Positions 34,223 to 44,661 of a stretch of DNA of 64,000 nucleotides are shown one piece after another. Every line of letters starts with the position of its first letter. The first letter of the stretch is position 1. The notes beneath the pieces were generated by a model. The model saw nothing but the letters and a program-made list of their open reading frames with translations. It had not been told where the DNA came from and searched no databases. The DNA comes from Dromiciops gliroides (lineage: Eukaryota > Chordata > Mammalia > Microbiotheria > Microbiotheriidae): the NCBI RefSeq assembly GCF_019393635.1, contig NC_057861.1:719484232-719548231 (forward strand), in the 5' to 3' direction. Position numbers and translations under genes: made by a program.

Positions 34223-34730
34223 AAGCTTTAGTTTTTCCAGATGAATTTTCTTGTTTTTCTAGATTTATAAAATATTTTTGATAGTTTGTTATAGTACTAA
34301 ATGAATAAATGAACTTAGGTAGGATTGTAATTTTTTATTATATTTTCTCAGACTACCCATAAGCAATTAATATTTTTCCAATTGTTTAGATCTGACTTTA
34401 TTTGTTTGAGAAGTGTTTTATAGTTCTGGTCATATATTTCTGGGTTTTGTATTCACAGGTAGACTCCCAAGTGTTTTTTATTGTCCACAGTTATTTTATG
34501 GTTTTTTTTCTTTGTTTTTTGGGGGTTTTTAAGTTGGTAAGTATTTATCAACCAACAATTCATTAGTGTTCAAATTTTTCCACAGTTTCTCCAGCATTTA
34601 TTATTTCCCTTTTTATTATATTTGCCAATTTGATAGGTGTCAGGTGGTACCTCAGAGTTGTTTTAATTTTCATCTCTCTAATCAATAGTGATTTAGAGCA
34701 TTTTTTCATATGGGAATATATAGCTTTGAT

Positions 34731-35219
34731 TTAGTTCCCAATATATTTTAGAAATGAGGCCTTTATCAGAAGTACTGGCCATAAAATTGTTTTCCAACTT
34801 TCTGTCTCCATTCTAATTTTGGATGCATTGCTTTTGTTTGTACAAAGCCTTTTTAATTTAATGTAATCAAAATCATACATTTTGCATTTCATAATATTCT
34901 CTGACTCTTGTTTGGTCATAAACTGTTCTCCTTTCCAAATATCTGAAAGTTAGACTATTCCTTCCTCTCCTAATTTACCTATGGTATCACCTCTTATGCT
35001 TAAATCATGTATCCATTTTGACCTTATTTTAGTATAAGGTGTAAGATGTTGGTCTATGTCTAATTTCTGCCATACTATCTTCCAGTTTTCCCAGCAGTTT
35101 TTGTCAAATACTGAGTTCCTATCCCAGAAGCTGGAGTCTTTGGGTTTATCAAATACTACATTAATAAAGTCATTTATTATTGTGTCTCCTGTGCCTAGCC
35201 TATTCCATTGATCTAGCAC
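34731..35219 (-). pseudogene. L1 ORF2 C-terminal half
   Basis: The frame 34950-35219 carries LDQWNRLGTGDTIINDFINV and DQHLTPYTKIRSKWIHDLSI, conserved in L1 ORF2p downstream of RT. The frame 34731-34919 carries QESENIMKCKMYDFDYIKLK. They are separated by a short break. Confidence 0.85.
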
Positions 35220-35488
35220 TCTATTGCTTAAGCCAGTAGTAAATAGTTTTGATGACTTCTGCAGAAGGAATTTGGTAGAACTCCTTCTTCACGTATTTTT
35301 CCAAAAAATTTGTGTAGTATTGAAATTAATTGTTCTTTAAATGTTTGATACAATTCACTTGTAAACCCACCTGGCCCTGGAGAATTTTTTCTTAGGGAGA
35401 TCATTAATGGCTTGTTCAATTTCTTTTTATAGTATGGGCTTATTATTTCCTAAGCAGTTAACCTGGGCAATTTGTATTTTTGTAAATA

Positions 35489-35737
35489 TTTATTTATCAT
35501 TTTCTCCCCTGCTTCTGCCCTCCCTTCTATCAGTCCCCCCCTCCCCTTACCCTTCTACTTCCCTAAAGAACAAGCTAAATTTCTTTATCCAAATGAACAT
35601 ATGTTATTCCCTCTTTGAACCAAATCTGATGAGAGTACAGTTGGAACAATGCTCACCCCTCCCTTTTTTCCCTCTCTTGTAATAGGGTTTTTGCACCTCT
35701 TCATATGATATAATTAACCCCATTCCACCTCTCCTTT
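35489..35737. repeat. Copy A of a 248-bp duplicated L1 inter-ORF segment
   Basis: About 97% identical by eye to 37070-37319 (seven or so differences). It replaces the ORF2 sequence normally found here; ORF2 homology resumes at about 35738. Same orientation as copy B, 1.58 kb apart. Confidence 0.88.
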
Positions 35738-35922
35738 CATTTTGGATACTTGTAATTTGGTTTTCTTCTTTCTTTCTTTTAGTCAAATTAACCAAAGTTT
35801 TATCTATTTTATTGTTTTTTTTTTCATAAAAACAGCTCTTATTTTTCTTGATTAATTTTATAGTTTTCTTGTTTTCAATTTTATTAATTGTTCCTTTGAT
35901 TTTCAGGATTTCCAATTTAGCA

Positions 35923-35969
35923 TTTTTTTTAGCGAGGTAATTGGGGTTAAGTGACTTGCCCAGGGTCAA
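35923..35969 (-). mobile_element. Very short 5'-truncated SINE
   Basis: Only the 3' end of the SINE is present: TTTTTTTTAGCGAGGTAATTG then AAGTGACTTGCCCAGGGTC (minus strand). CCAATTTAG[C/T]A occurs on both sides (35912-35922 and 35970-35980), so it inserted in this short form. Confidence 0.85.
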
Positions 35970-36093
35970 CCAATTTAGTATTTAATTGGAGATTTAAAAT
36001 TGGTTCTTTTTCTACCTTTTTTAGTTGCATGCCCAATTCATTGATCTCCTCTTTCTCTTTTTTATTCACATAAGCATTTAGAGATATTAAATT

Positions 36094-36530
36094 TCACCTA
36101 AGCAATGCTTTGGCTGTATTCCATAGGTTTTGGTATGTTGTCTCATTTTTGTCATTGTCTTGGATGATGTTATTGATTGTTTCTGTGATTTGTTGTTTGA
36201 CCCACTCATTCTTTAGAATGAAATTATTTAGTTTCCAATTAATGTTCAGTCTCCCTTTCCATGGCTCTTTATTACATGTAATTTTTATTGCATCATGATC
36301 TGAGAAGGATGCATTTACTATTTCTGCCTTTCTACATTTGACTATAAGGTTTCTGGGCCCTGATACATGGTCAAATTTTGAATATGTGCCATGTGCTGCT
36401 GAGAAAAATGTATATTCCTTTTTCTCCCTATTCAGTTTTCTCCAGACATCTATCATATCTAACTTTTCTAAGATTCTATTCACCTCTTTAACTTCTTTCT
36501 TATTTATTTTGTGGCTAGATTTATCTAATT
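36094..36530 (-). pseudogene. L1 ORF2 endonuclease region
   Basis: Frame 36094-36483 has MIDVWRKLN, EYTFFSAAHGTYSKFDH and SFSDHDAIKI. These correspond to the C-terminal half of the L1 apurinic-like endonuclease, whose S-D-H motif includes the catalytic His. The N-terminal endonuclease half is in other frames with stops. Confidence 0.85.
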
Positions 36531-37069
36531 AAAAAGGGGAAGATTCAGATCCCCCATTAGTATAGTTTTGCTTTAAATGTCCTCTTGTAGCTCATTTAAC
36601 TTCTCCTCTAAGAATTTGGATGCTATACTACTCGATCCATACATGTTTAGTATTGATATCACTTCATTATCTATCATACCTTTTAGCAACATATAGTCTC
36701 CTCCCTTATCTCTTTTAATTAGATCTATTTTTGCCTGCACTTTGTCTGAGACAATGATTTGTACCCCTGCTTTTTTTACTTCAGCTGAAGTATAATATAT
36801 TCTGCTCTAACCTTTTACCTTTACTCTGTGTGTATCTCTCTGCTTCACATGTGTTTCTTGTAAACATCATATTGTAGAATTATGGTTTTTAATCCACTCT
36901 GCTATGCACTTCCTTTTATGGCAGAGTTCATCCTATTCAAATTCACAGTTTTTATTACTAGCTTTCTATTTCCCTGAATTTTATTTACCCCCTTTGTACT
37001 TTTCCCCCCTTTTTTCACCCTATTCCTCCTCAGCAACGTTTTATTGCCCTCCCTTTTATCAACCACCCT

Positions 37070-37319
37070 TTTATTTATCATTTTCTCCCCTGCTTCTGCC
37101 CTCCCTTCTATCAGTTCCCCCCCTCCCCTTACCCTTCTACTTCCCTAAAGAACAAGCTAAATTTCTTTATCCAAATAAACATATGTTATTCCCTCTTTGA
37201 ACCAAATCTGATGAGAGTACAGTTGGAACAATGCTCACCTCTCCCTTTTTTCCCTCTCTTGTAATAGGTTTTTTGCACCTCTTCATATGATATAATTAAC
37301 CCCATTCTGCCTCCCCTTT
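37070..37319. repeat. Copy B of the 248-bp segment (native inter-ORF position)
   Basis: Pyrimidine-rich L1 segment between ORF1 and ORF2, in its normal place. It is the likely source of copy A. Confidence 0.85.
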
Positions 37320-37524
37320 CCCTTCTCCCCATAATTCCTTTTTTCACCCCTTAATTTTCTTTATATCATCACATCAAAGACAATTTATATTTATACTATT
37401 TGTGTGTATTCCTTTTGTCTGCCTGAATAGATATACAGTTCTCAAAGTTAGAAGTATTATCTGCCCATGTAGGGATGTAAACAGTTTAGCATTATTGAAT
37501 AACATTTTTTCCCTTTTCACCTTT

Positions 37525-37965
37525 TTAAACTTCTCTTGAGTCTTGTACATTAATATCAAGTTTTCTATTCAGTTCTGGTCTTTTTATCAGGAAATCTTGA
37601 AAGTACTCTATTTCATTGAATGTCCATCTTTGCCCCTGACAGAGAATGCTCAGTTTTTCTTGGTACTTGATTATTGGTTGCAATCCAAGCTCCTTTGCCT
37701 TCTGGAATATCATATTCCAAGCCTTGTTATCCTTTAATGTTGAAGCTGCCAGATCCTGTGCAATCCTGACTATGGCTCCACGATATTTAAATTGCTTCTT
37801 TCTGGCTGCTTGGAGTATTTTATCCTTCACCTGATAATTCTGGAATTTGGCTAGAATATTCCTTGGAGTTTTCCTTTTGGGGTCTCTTTCAGGACGTGAT
37901 AGGTGGATTCTTTCAATGACAATTTTATTCTTGGATTCTACAATATCAGGGATGTTCTCCTTCAT
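37525..37965 (-). pseudogene. L1 ORF1 C-terminal domain, 146 codons open
   Basis: The best preserved ORF1p part in the window: HLSRPERDPKRKTPRNILAK (the RNA-binding Arg/Lys block), QAARKKQFKYRGAIVRIAQD and NMIFQKAKELGLQPIIKYQE. No stop within it. The N-terminal part upstream (37966-38378) has stops, and the UCP2 insertion cuts ORF1 at 38379. Confidence 0.85.
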
Positions 37966-38378
37966 AATTTCCTAGAAAATAGTGTCTAGACTCTTTTTCT
38001 AATCATGGCTTTCAGGCAGTCCAATAATTCTCAAATTGTCTCTCCTCAATTTATTTTCCAGGTCAGTTGTCTTTCCAATGAGGTATTTCACATTTTCTTC
38101 TTTTTGTTCATTCTTTTTGTTTGAGTGATTCCTGGTGTCTCATGGAGTCATTAGCTTCTGTCTTTCCAATCGAATTTTTAAGGCATTGTTGTCTTTAGTG
38201 AGATTATGCACTTCCTTTTCTATTTGGCCAAATGAATTTTTTGAGGAATTGTTTTCTTCAATTAATCTTTGTGCTTCCTTTTCCAAGCTGCTGATTCTTT
38301 GCTTCTTTATTCATAATTGTTTTGTGTTGCTTTCATTTCTCACCCCATTTTTTCTTTTACCTCTCTCAATTGATTTTT

Positions 38379-39865
38379 TTTCTGGGTTTTGGTCCAGCTT
38401 TATTAGAAGCAAGGAGAGCTTAAGAATTGGGGAGGCTTCAATGGGAAAGGATAAAATGGTGCTAACTCAAGAGCAGGGGGGTTCTTCAGGGGAGGAGAGA
38501 AAGAGGGAAGAAAAATGGCATGGGAGGCAGGCTGGGGGTCTGGACTCCAAGGGGAAAGGTGTATGGCAGAAAGCTAGCAGGAGAGGGCTCAAAAAGGAGC
38601 TTCCTGGGAAGAGTGAGTGGCCATCAGGGCCTGTTTCAGTTGCTCATAGGTGACAAACATCACGACATTCCAGGAGCCCAAGGGGAGGAAGGAAGGCATG
38701 AACTCTTTGTAGAAGGCTTGGGGTCCCTCCTTCTGGAGCATGGTTAGGGCACAGTGGCCAACACCGGCATACTGCCCTGTGGCACAGTTCATGTATCTTT
38801 TCTTGACCATGTTCACAGCGGAGGCAATGATGGAGGTGCAGAAGCCAGCCCCAAAGGCTGATGTGAAGTGGCATGGAAGATCATTAGTCATGAGGTAGGA
38901 GATTATATATCACTAGCTCAGCACAGTTGATGATAGCATTGTGGGCAACATTGGGTGAAGTTCCTTTCCATAGGCCTCAAAGCCTCTCCTCTCTGGCAAT
39001 TGTCTTATAGGCATCCAGTGAGCCCTGATTATCTCCAGCTGCCACCTGCACAAGCTTGGGCCCAGAAATGTATCTTAACCACATCTGCAGGTTGGGCTAG
39101 GGCCACTGCCAGAGGCCCTGTGGTATAGCCTGCCAGGAGGCATCTCCCAATGCCCGCATGCTCAGATGCCTTGGTGTAGAACTGATTAACGGAATCACAG
39201 AGGGCAATGCGGACAGAGGCAAAACTCATCTGGTTCTGCAAGCCAGTCACCAGTCCATTGTACAGGCTGCCAGGGCCTTCAGCCCTCACCATGGTCAGAA
39301 TGGTGCCTATGACACCCTAATACTGTGTATTGGCAGAGGAAGCTCAGAAGGACCCCCGGCTCTCTCCTTGAATCTGAAACCTGACTTTGGCTGTGTCCAG
39401 GGGGAAGGTGATGAGGTTAGCGATGCAGGCAGCAGTGCCAGCCCCATGGAACTTGATGGTGGCTGTTGGGGGCACATCTGTAGGCTTAAATCCAACCATG
39501 ATTCGACACTGGTTTTCTGCTACTTCTCAGAGAAATGATAAGATGGCCTCTGATGATTAAGACAAGATAGGGGAACTCTGCCAGAGTCCTGACTTGGAAG
39601 GTCTCATGATGATGGCACCTTGATCAAGCTTTTCTAAAGGTGTCCTGCTCTTCAAAGTTGCTCACAGCAACCATGGGGCACTTCTCTTGATTTTCCATAG
39701 AAAGCTGCTGGGAAACTGAACACCTAATGATCATACTGTGTGCCTGGGAGTGTAAAGGAAAACAAAAGGGGGTGGCGCTGGAGTTCGGGAGGCTGGAGTG
39801 GCTGCCTGGCTCTCTGTTGGGTCGCTAAAAAATCATGGTCTTGGACTAGGGAGATGCATGCTGCT
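38379..39865 (-). pseudogene. UCP2P: UCP2 processed pseudogene (mitochondrial uncoupling protein 2)
   Basis: Intronless minus-strand copy of a mitochondrial inner-membrane carrier mRNA. The start codon is at 39499 ([17 protein letters not shown]) and the stop at 38589-38591 after SSQEAPF. The REAPF-type end separates UCP2 from UCP3. Two frames remain: 39029-39292 ([19 protein letters not shown], then SEHAGIG and a P-A-D-V-V-K carrier signature in place of P-x-D-x-x-K) and 38589-38891 ([30 protein letters not shown]). A one-base insertion near 39000 and a deletion near 38905 break the frame. A 5' UTR precedes the start, and AATAAA with an A-rich tail ends it (about 38379-38405). TCAATTGATTTTT / TCAATCGATTTTT (38366-38378, 39866-39878) flank it. 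Confidence 0.93.
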
Positions 39866-40633
39866 TCAATCGATTTTTAAAATCCTTTTTGAGCTCTTCA
39901 GAAAAGGCTTTTTGGCCTTGAGACCAACTCATCTTACCTCTTGAGGCTTCACACGTAGGCAATTTGAGATTATTGTCCTCATCTGAGTTTGTGTTTAACT
40001 CTTCCCTGTTGACATAGGAGCTCTCAAAGGTAAGAAGTCTTTTTCATTTCTTATTCATATTGTAGCTTATTTTTTTAAAAATTGAAGTCTGTGGGATAGG
40101 GGCTGTGTTACTGTCTTTCTACTCTGAGACCTTTATGGCTTGTGTCTTTCTCACGACCCTGGGCTTGTTCCCTGAGCTCGCTCCAGGCACTGGGATGGCC
40201 AGATCCAGTCACGCCTTTCCAGTGGGTGGCCCTCCATCGGCCAGCCTGACCTCTGGATCTCACAACTGGTCTGCTGTACCACCAGCTTGCTGAGCCAGGA
40301 TCAAGGGGCCTCAGCTGTTATGCTGTGGCCAAGAGCTTCCTGCTGACTTGCCCAGACCCCCTCAGTGTTGTGCTGCCACCTGATGTCTGAGCTGTTCTGC
40401 ACTCCCCTTTTGCCCGAGTGAGACCAACCTTTCCTGAAGTCTTCTAAATTATCTCAAGTTGGAAGAGTGTGTCTTTATGTATTTTTGTAGCTTCTGTATT
40501 TTCAGAATCCATTTAGAGGCTTGATTTAATGTTGTTTGTGCGGGAAACTTTGGAGAGCTCAGGCAACTTCATGGCTTCTCTCCTCCATCTTGTCTCTGCC
40601 TTCTTGATAATTTTTTGAAACCTGCTGTTCAGG

Positions 40634-40635
<2 letters not shown>

Positions 40636-40690
<55 letters not shown>
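40636..40690. repeat. (TC)n microsatellite
   Basis: About 23 uninterrupted TC units, then TATATA. The Arg/Glu frame on the minus strand is repeat-derived. Confidence 0.95.
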
Positions 40691-41610
40691 CTTTTCTTTT
40701 TTTCCAATGATGTTTTATACATTTTATGAGAATAATTCTTAAATTGCCCCTCCTAGATCTATTTTCCAAGTCAGTTTTTTTTTCTTTTATTTTGGCCAAT
40801 GAGGTATTTTACATTTTCTTATTTTTCTTTCATTATTTTGATCGTTTTTATTGATTTGTGATGTCTCATAGAGTAATTAACTTCCATTTCCCAGTTCTAA
40901 CTTTTAAGGAATAATTTCCTTCAGTGAACTTTTGTACCTCCTTTTCTTTAATGAGTTTGACTTTTTAAGTAGGTTCTTTCTTTGATGATTTTGCATATCA
41001 TTTTTCATTTTTTTGTTTCCTTTAAAAGGTGTTCCTTTTTTTTCCATTATTCTCTTGCATTACGTTATCCCATTTTTTCTTCATCTTCTCCTATTTGCTT
41101 TTTAAAATTCTTTTTGAGGTCTTCTAGGAGTACTTTTTTTGGACCTGAGACCAATTTACATTTCCCTTAGTTGCTTTGCATATATCTATTTTGACACTTT
41201 TGTCCTCTTCTAAGTTTGTTCCTTGATCCTCCCAGTCACCATAGTGACTCTCCATTGTCAACTTCTTTTTTTGGTTTGCTTTTTTTTTTTTGCTTATTTT
41301 TCTGCCTACTTTTGACTTAGTGCTTTTATGTAAGAGATAGTCTGTGCACCTGCTGTTCCAAGCTTCTTTTGCTTGGGTTCAGGGCCTTGCTGCTGTCTTC
41401 AACTGAACCTTGCGGCTCACCTGGTAGATTATATTGGAAAGGAGAGCTCCCTGCTGGCTTATTTTGGTGGCAAGGTCTTCTTGTTAGATTGCCCTGGGGT
41501 GGGGGAATCTCACTGCTGACCTGTCCCAGTGGCATTGCCTTACTGCTGGCTTTTTTCTGGGGATGGGGCCTCATTATTAGTCTAACCTAGCAAAAGGGCC
41601 AATTTTCTTA
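40691..41610 (-). mobile_element. L1 ORF1/5' UTR fragment
   Basis: On the minus strand, the ORF1 coiled-coil part (40740-41160, compare 1930-2280) passes into 5' UTR (41170-41600; the GCCTTACTGCTGGCTTTTTTC and GGTTCAGGGCCTTGCTGCTG type blocks also seen at 40300). ORF2 is absent. Confidence 0.75.
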
Positions 41611-42139
41611 TTTTTTTAAATGAGCGGGCTATAACGGGTCAGTTCTGAGGTCTCTTCCAGTTCTAGATGGATAATCCTATGATGAGTTTCTTCAATTCAC
41701 CCAACTTTGTCTTAGCTATATGAAATACTCTTTGGAAAACTCTACTTGATCCTAATAGAATCTTTCAGGAAGAAAGCTGTTAGATACCTTTACTAGATCA
41801 ATGTGCTTTCCTAATCTTCTGGGCTTATAGCATGCCTCTTAATCAGATGGGAAATATAAATTCCCCAAAGTGGGCATTCAGCCTTTGATAGAATGAGCTA
41901 CCTCTGAGAAGTGGAATGAGATGAGGGGGGAAGCTGGCAGTCATAGAGAACTTCCAATAGAGAGGCTGAATAACCACTTTAGAGGGAGAAATGCTGTAGA
42001 TAAGATTCATAGATAGAGACAAAGAGAAGTCAGCCAGCAGCAATAAACATCATTTTTTTGCTACATATTCTAGTGGCATCTCTGTGTGTTGCCAGCAGCA
42101 GAGCCGTTCTGAATAGGGAATTTCTATCTGTCATGATAG

Positions 42140-42184
<45 letters not shown>

Positions 42185-42820
42185 ATTCTCTTCTTTTAGG
42201 AGAATATGTAATTTCTGTTACTAAGTTTTAGAGATATCCATCTATCTTCCTCACTGTCCCAACACATACACAACCATTTCCTGCCATTGGAATAAATGAC
42301 TCATCTACTAAATGCCCCCAAAAGGAACATACAGGACAGTTTGGTCTGCCTAGAGCCACAACTAGGGCAAAATGATAGATTTGCCCCAGGAAAACTAAAC
42401 TTATATTTTGGTAATAATTACAAAATTCATATGATGCTTTGATTACATATAGTATTTTATTTGCTTCTTAAATATGGAGAAAAGTATATATAGTTAAAGC
42501 TATAGTATGTCTAGCAGTAAGAGTTTGACTGAGTTTGACTCTGAGGAAAGCTGAGCACCACAGAATTGACACTTTCTGGTGAAGACTTTTGAGAGTCCCT
42601 TGGACTACAAGGAGATCAAATCAGTCAAAACTTAAGGAAATTTATTCAGACTATTCATTGGAAGTTCAAATATTGAAGTTGAAGGTTAAATATTTTGGAG
42701 GAGGAAAGGGTCATTAGAAAAGACCCTGATTATGGGAAAGACTGAAGGCAAAAAGAGAAGGGGACAGCAGAGGATGAGATGGATATAGGTAATATCATGA
42801 AGACAAGCAAAATGATCTTG
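41611..42820. other. Mostly unassigned, with LINE tail and (TG)n
   Basis: TGAGGTCTCTTCCAGTTCTAGATGG at about 41645 looks like a THER/CR1-type 3' end. (TG)20 lies at 42142-42181. The rest has no recognisable element. Confidence 0.5.
42142..42181. repeat. (TG)20 microsatellite
   Basis: Uninterrupted TG dinucleotides for 40 bp. Confidence 0.97.
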
Positions 42821-42833
42821 GAGAAATTTCAGG

Positions 42834-43004
42834 GGGCAGCTAGGTGGCGCAGTGCATAGAGCACTGGCCCTGGAGTCCAGAGTACCTGAGTTCAAATCTG
42901 GCCTCAGACACTTAACACATACTAGCTGTGTGACCCTGGGCAAGTCACTTAACCCCAATTGCCTCACTAAAAAAAAAAAAAGAAAAAGAAAGAAAGAAAA
43001 GAAA
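42834..43004 (+). mobile_element. CORE-SINE (WSINE1/MAR1-like), near-consensus
   Basis: GGGCAGCTAGGTGGCGCAGTG head through CCCCAATTGCCTCAC, then A-rich/AAAG tail. A perfect 12-bp target duplication AGAAATTTCAGG lies at 42822-42833 and 43005-43016. Confidence 0.97.
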
Positions 43005-43016
43005 AGAAATTTCAGG

Positions 43017-43847
43017 AGAAAATGCAGGATAGAAGGCTTTGACATGCTATGTTTCGTGGGGTCATGAAGAATCAGATATGACTGAATGAACAAAAAGAAC
43101 AATAACATAATTTGATCATCATAGATTCTTTGTGCCTAATATTATGCCCATTTTGCAGATGTGGAAACTCTGGTTCTTTCTCCAATGTTGGAAAACTAGA
43201 AAATGTCTAAGAGAATTTGAAATCAAATCTTCCTGAATTCAACTCCAACAATAGACACTATCAACACTTGACTGCCTCTATTATACATGGACTCTTTTAA
43301 TAAGAACTGAGCTTTCCATGAAGTTAGTAACAGGATTGATTAAAATAAAGAGCTGTCAAACGGTTCAGTTGCTCCCCTTGCCAGCAAAACCAACCAGTGA
43401 TTATCAGCCTAGCCCATTCTGGCCCTTCCATACAAAGCTCTTCCCCTTCCTAGTCCTAGTGCCCTATTGCCCAAGGAGAGCTGGTAGTCTGAAATCTCTA
43501 TTTTCTCAGAATAGGGTATTGTACCAATATCTCTTCCCCCATGAACCTTGTATCCTGTGATCCAAGTCTTCCCTACAACAAAACTGATATTTTTACATTG
43601 ATTTAAGAAGGCTTCGCTCTGTATCACCAGATCACATTTTGTGATGTTTGCCCTACTTGCCAGAATGGTTAGCTATTGGTCTGATGTTGATCCCTTGCCA
43701 TTTCACCATCCCAAATCCAATACCTTCTATTCCATCATAGCCTTAGCTGACTTAGTCTGTCAAGCCTTGCTACAGAGAGTATCTGCTTCAGCTCATTTCT
43801 CTGAACTTACACTACTTTCTTCATCACTTTGCCTCAAAGTCAGAGAG
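43017..43847. other. Unassigned DNA
   Basis: No repeat or gene pattern supported. The frames at 43318-43560 (+) and 43409-43627 (-) overlap and show no domain. Confidence 0.4.
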
Positions 43848-44255
43848 CAGCACAATACATGGAAAAGAGTACTGACTTTGGCATGAGAAGACAGAAATTC
43901 AAATCCTGATTACGCATGTGACTCTCAGGAAGCAATCAACTTTCTGGGACTCCGTTTTCTTATCTATTAAAAGAGGGCATCAGACTAAATGCCTTTTAAC
44001 TTAGTGGCTATTGTAGATAGAGTGGTATATTTTGGTTCAAGAAGATCTCCATTCAAATTTGACCTTAATCTCTTACCAGCTGAGTGATCCAGGGCAAGCC
44101 ACTTAACCACTCTTTGACTCAGTTCCCTCATCTACAACATGGTGATAATTTTGACACAACTCCTAGAATTATTGTGAGGATAAGATTAAATATTTTTATA
44201 TAAATTTTTAAAATTTTGAAGGGTGATATAAATGTTAGCAGTTATTATTCGAGGT
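43848..44255 (+). mobile_element. Two tandem MIR/THER-like SINEs
   Basis: First copy: GAAAAGAGTACTGACTTTGGC to CTATTAAAAGAGGGCATCAGAC (43855-43990). Second copy: GATAGAGTGGTATATTTTGG, GAGTGATCCAGGGCAAGCCACTTAACC and TTGTGAGGATAAGATTAAAT to about 44255. Confidence 0.75.
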
Positions 44256-44603
44256 CCCTTCTTGCTCTAGCTATCATCCTGTGACAAAATAAAAGGTCTC
44301 ATAGATAGGAAAATATTTATAGGTCATTTTTTCTTGTAACAAAGAATTGGGGAAAAATAATGGGTGTCCACTAGCCAATTACTCAATAAATCATGGTTTT
44401 GGAATATAACACAATATTATTGTGTCTTGAGGAATTACTATTATGAAGAATGTGAAGAAACTGTTAAAGATTTATGAATACATTCAAAATGAATTTGATG
44501 AAACCAATGATTACAACAATATAAATGTAAAGAACAGTGAAATGAATCTTGACACTAATTATAACGACCAGTTTTGTTCTCTGAATAAGGGAAAAGGAAA
44601 TGT

Positions 44604-44650
44604 CTGGGCAAGTCACTTAACCCCAATTGCCTCACTAAAAAAAAAAAAAA
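44604..44650 (+). mobile_element. Very short 5'-truncated SINE
   Basis: Only CTGGGCAAGTCACTTAACCCC AATTGCCTCAC and a poly-A tail are present. AAAAGGAAATGT occurs at 44592-44603 and 44650-44661, so the short form is how it inserted. Confidence 0.9.
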
Positions 44651-44661
44651 AAAGGAAATGT

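Larger units (their letters stand above)
33480..34510 (-). mobile_element. L1 ORF2 C-terminal part, with two SINEs
   Basis: Minus-strand frame 33649-33876 includes PIDKWSKAMNRQFSDKSIKAI, the L1 ORF2p C-terminal segment. The region 33956-34061 and 34223-34510 continues into the ORF2 part between RT and C-terminus. Stops throughout. It abuts a second minus-strand L1 at about 34515 whose ORF2 C-terminus repeats the same segment, so these are two copies. Confidence 0.75.
34515..40610 (-). mobile_element. L1 spanning 5' UTR to ORF2, nested with a UCP2 pseudogene
   Basis: Read from right to left: leader GCAGAGACAAGATGGAGGAG (about 40602), GC-richer 5' UTR, ORF1 N-terminus (about 39879-40020), UCP2 retropseudogene, ORF1 rest (37525-38378), pyrimidine-rich inter-ORF segment as seen on the plus strand (about 36950-37500), endonuclease part (36094-36530), RT start (35228-35419: [20 protein letters not shown]), then ORF2 C-terminal half (34731-35219). 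Much of RT is missing near 35225 and a duplicated inter-ORF segment sits at 35489-35737. Not active. Confidence 0.85.

Noticed and set aside
35407..35682. Plus-strand frame that recurs at 36904-37200
   Set aside because: The similarity is real but comes from the duplicated pyrimidine-rich L1 segment read on the antisense strand, not from paralogous genes.
38135..38653. 172-codon plus-strand frame
   Set aside because: Spans antisense L1 ORF1 and antisense UCP2 3' UTR; composition follows those, so it is not a gene.
39158..39538. 126-codon plus-strand frame
   Set aside because: Antisense shadow of the UCP2 pseudogene.
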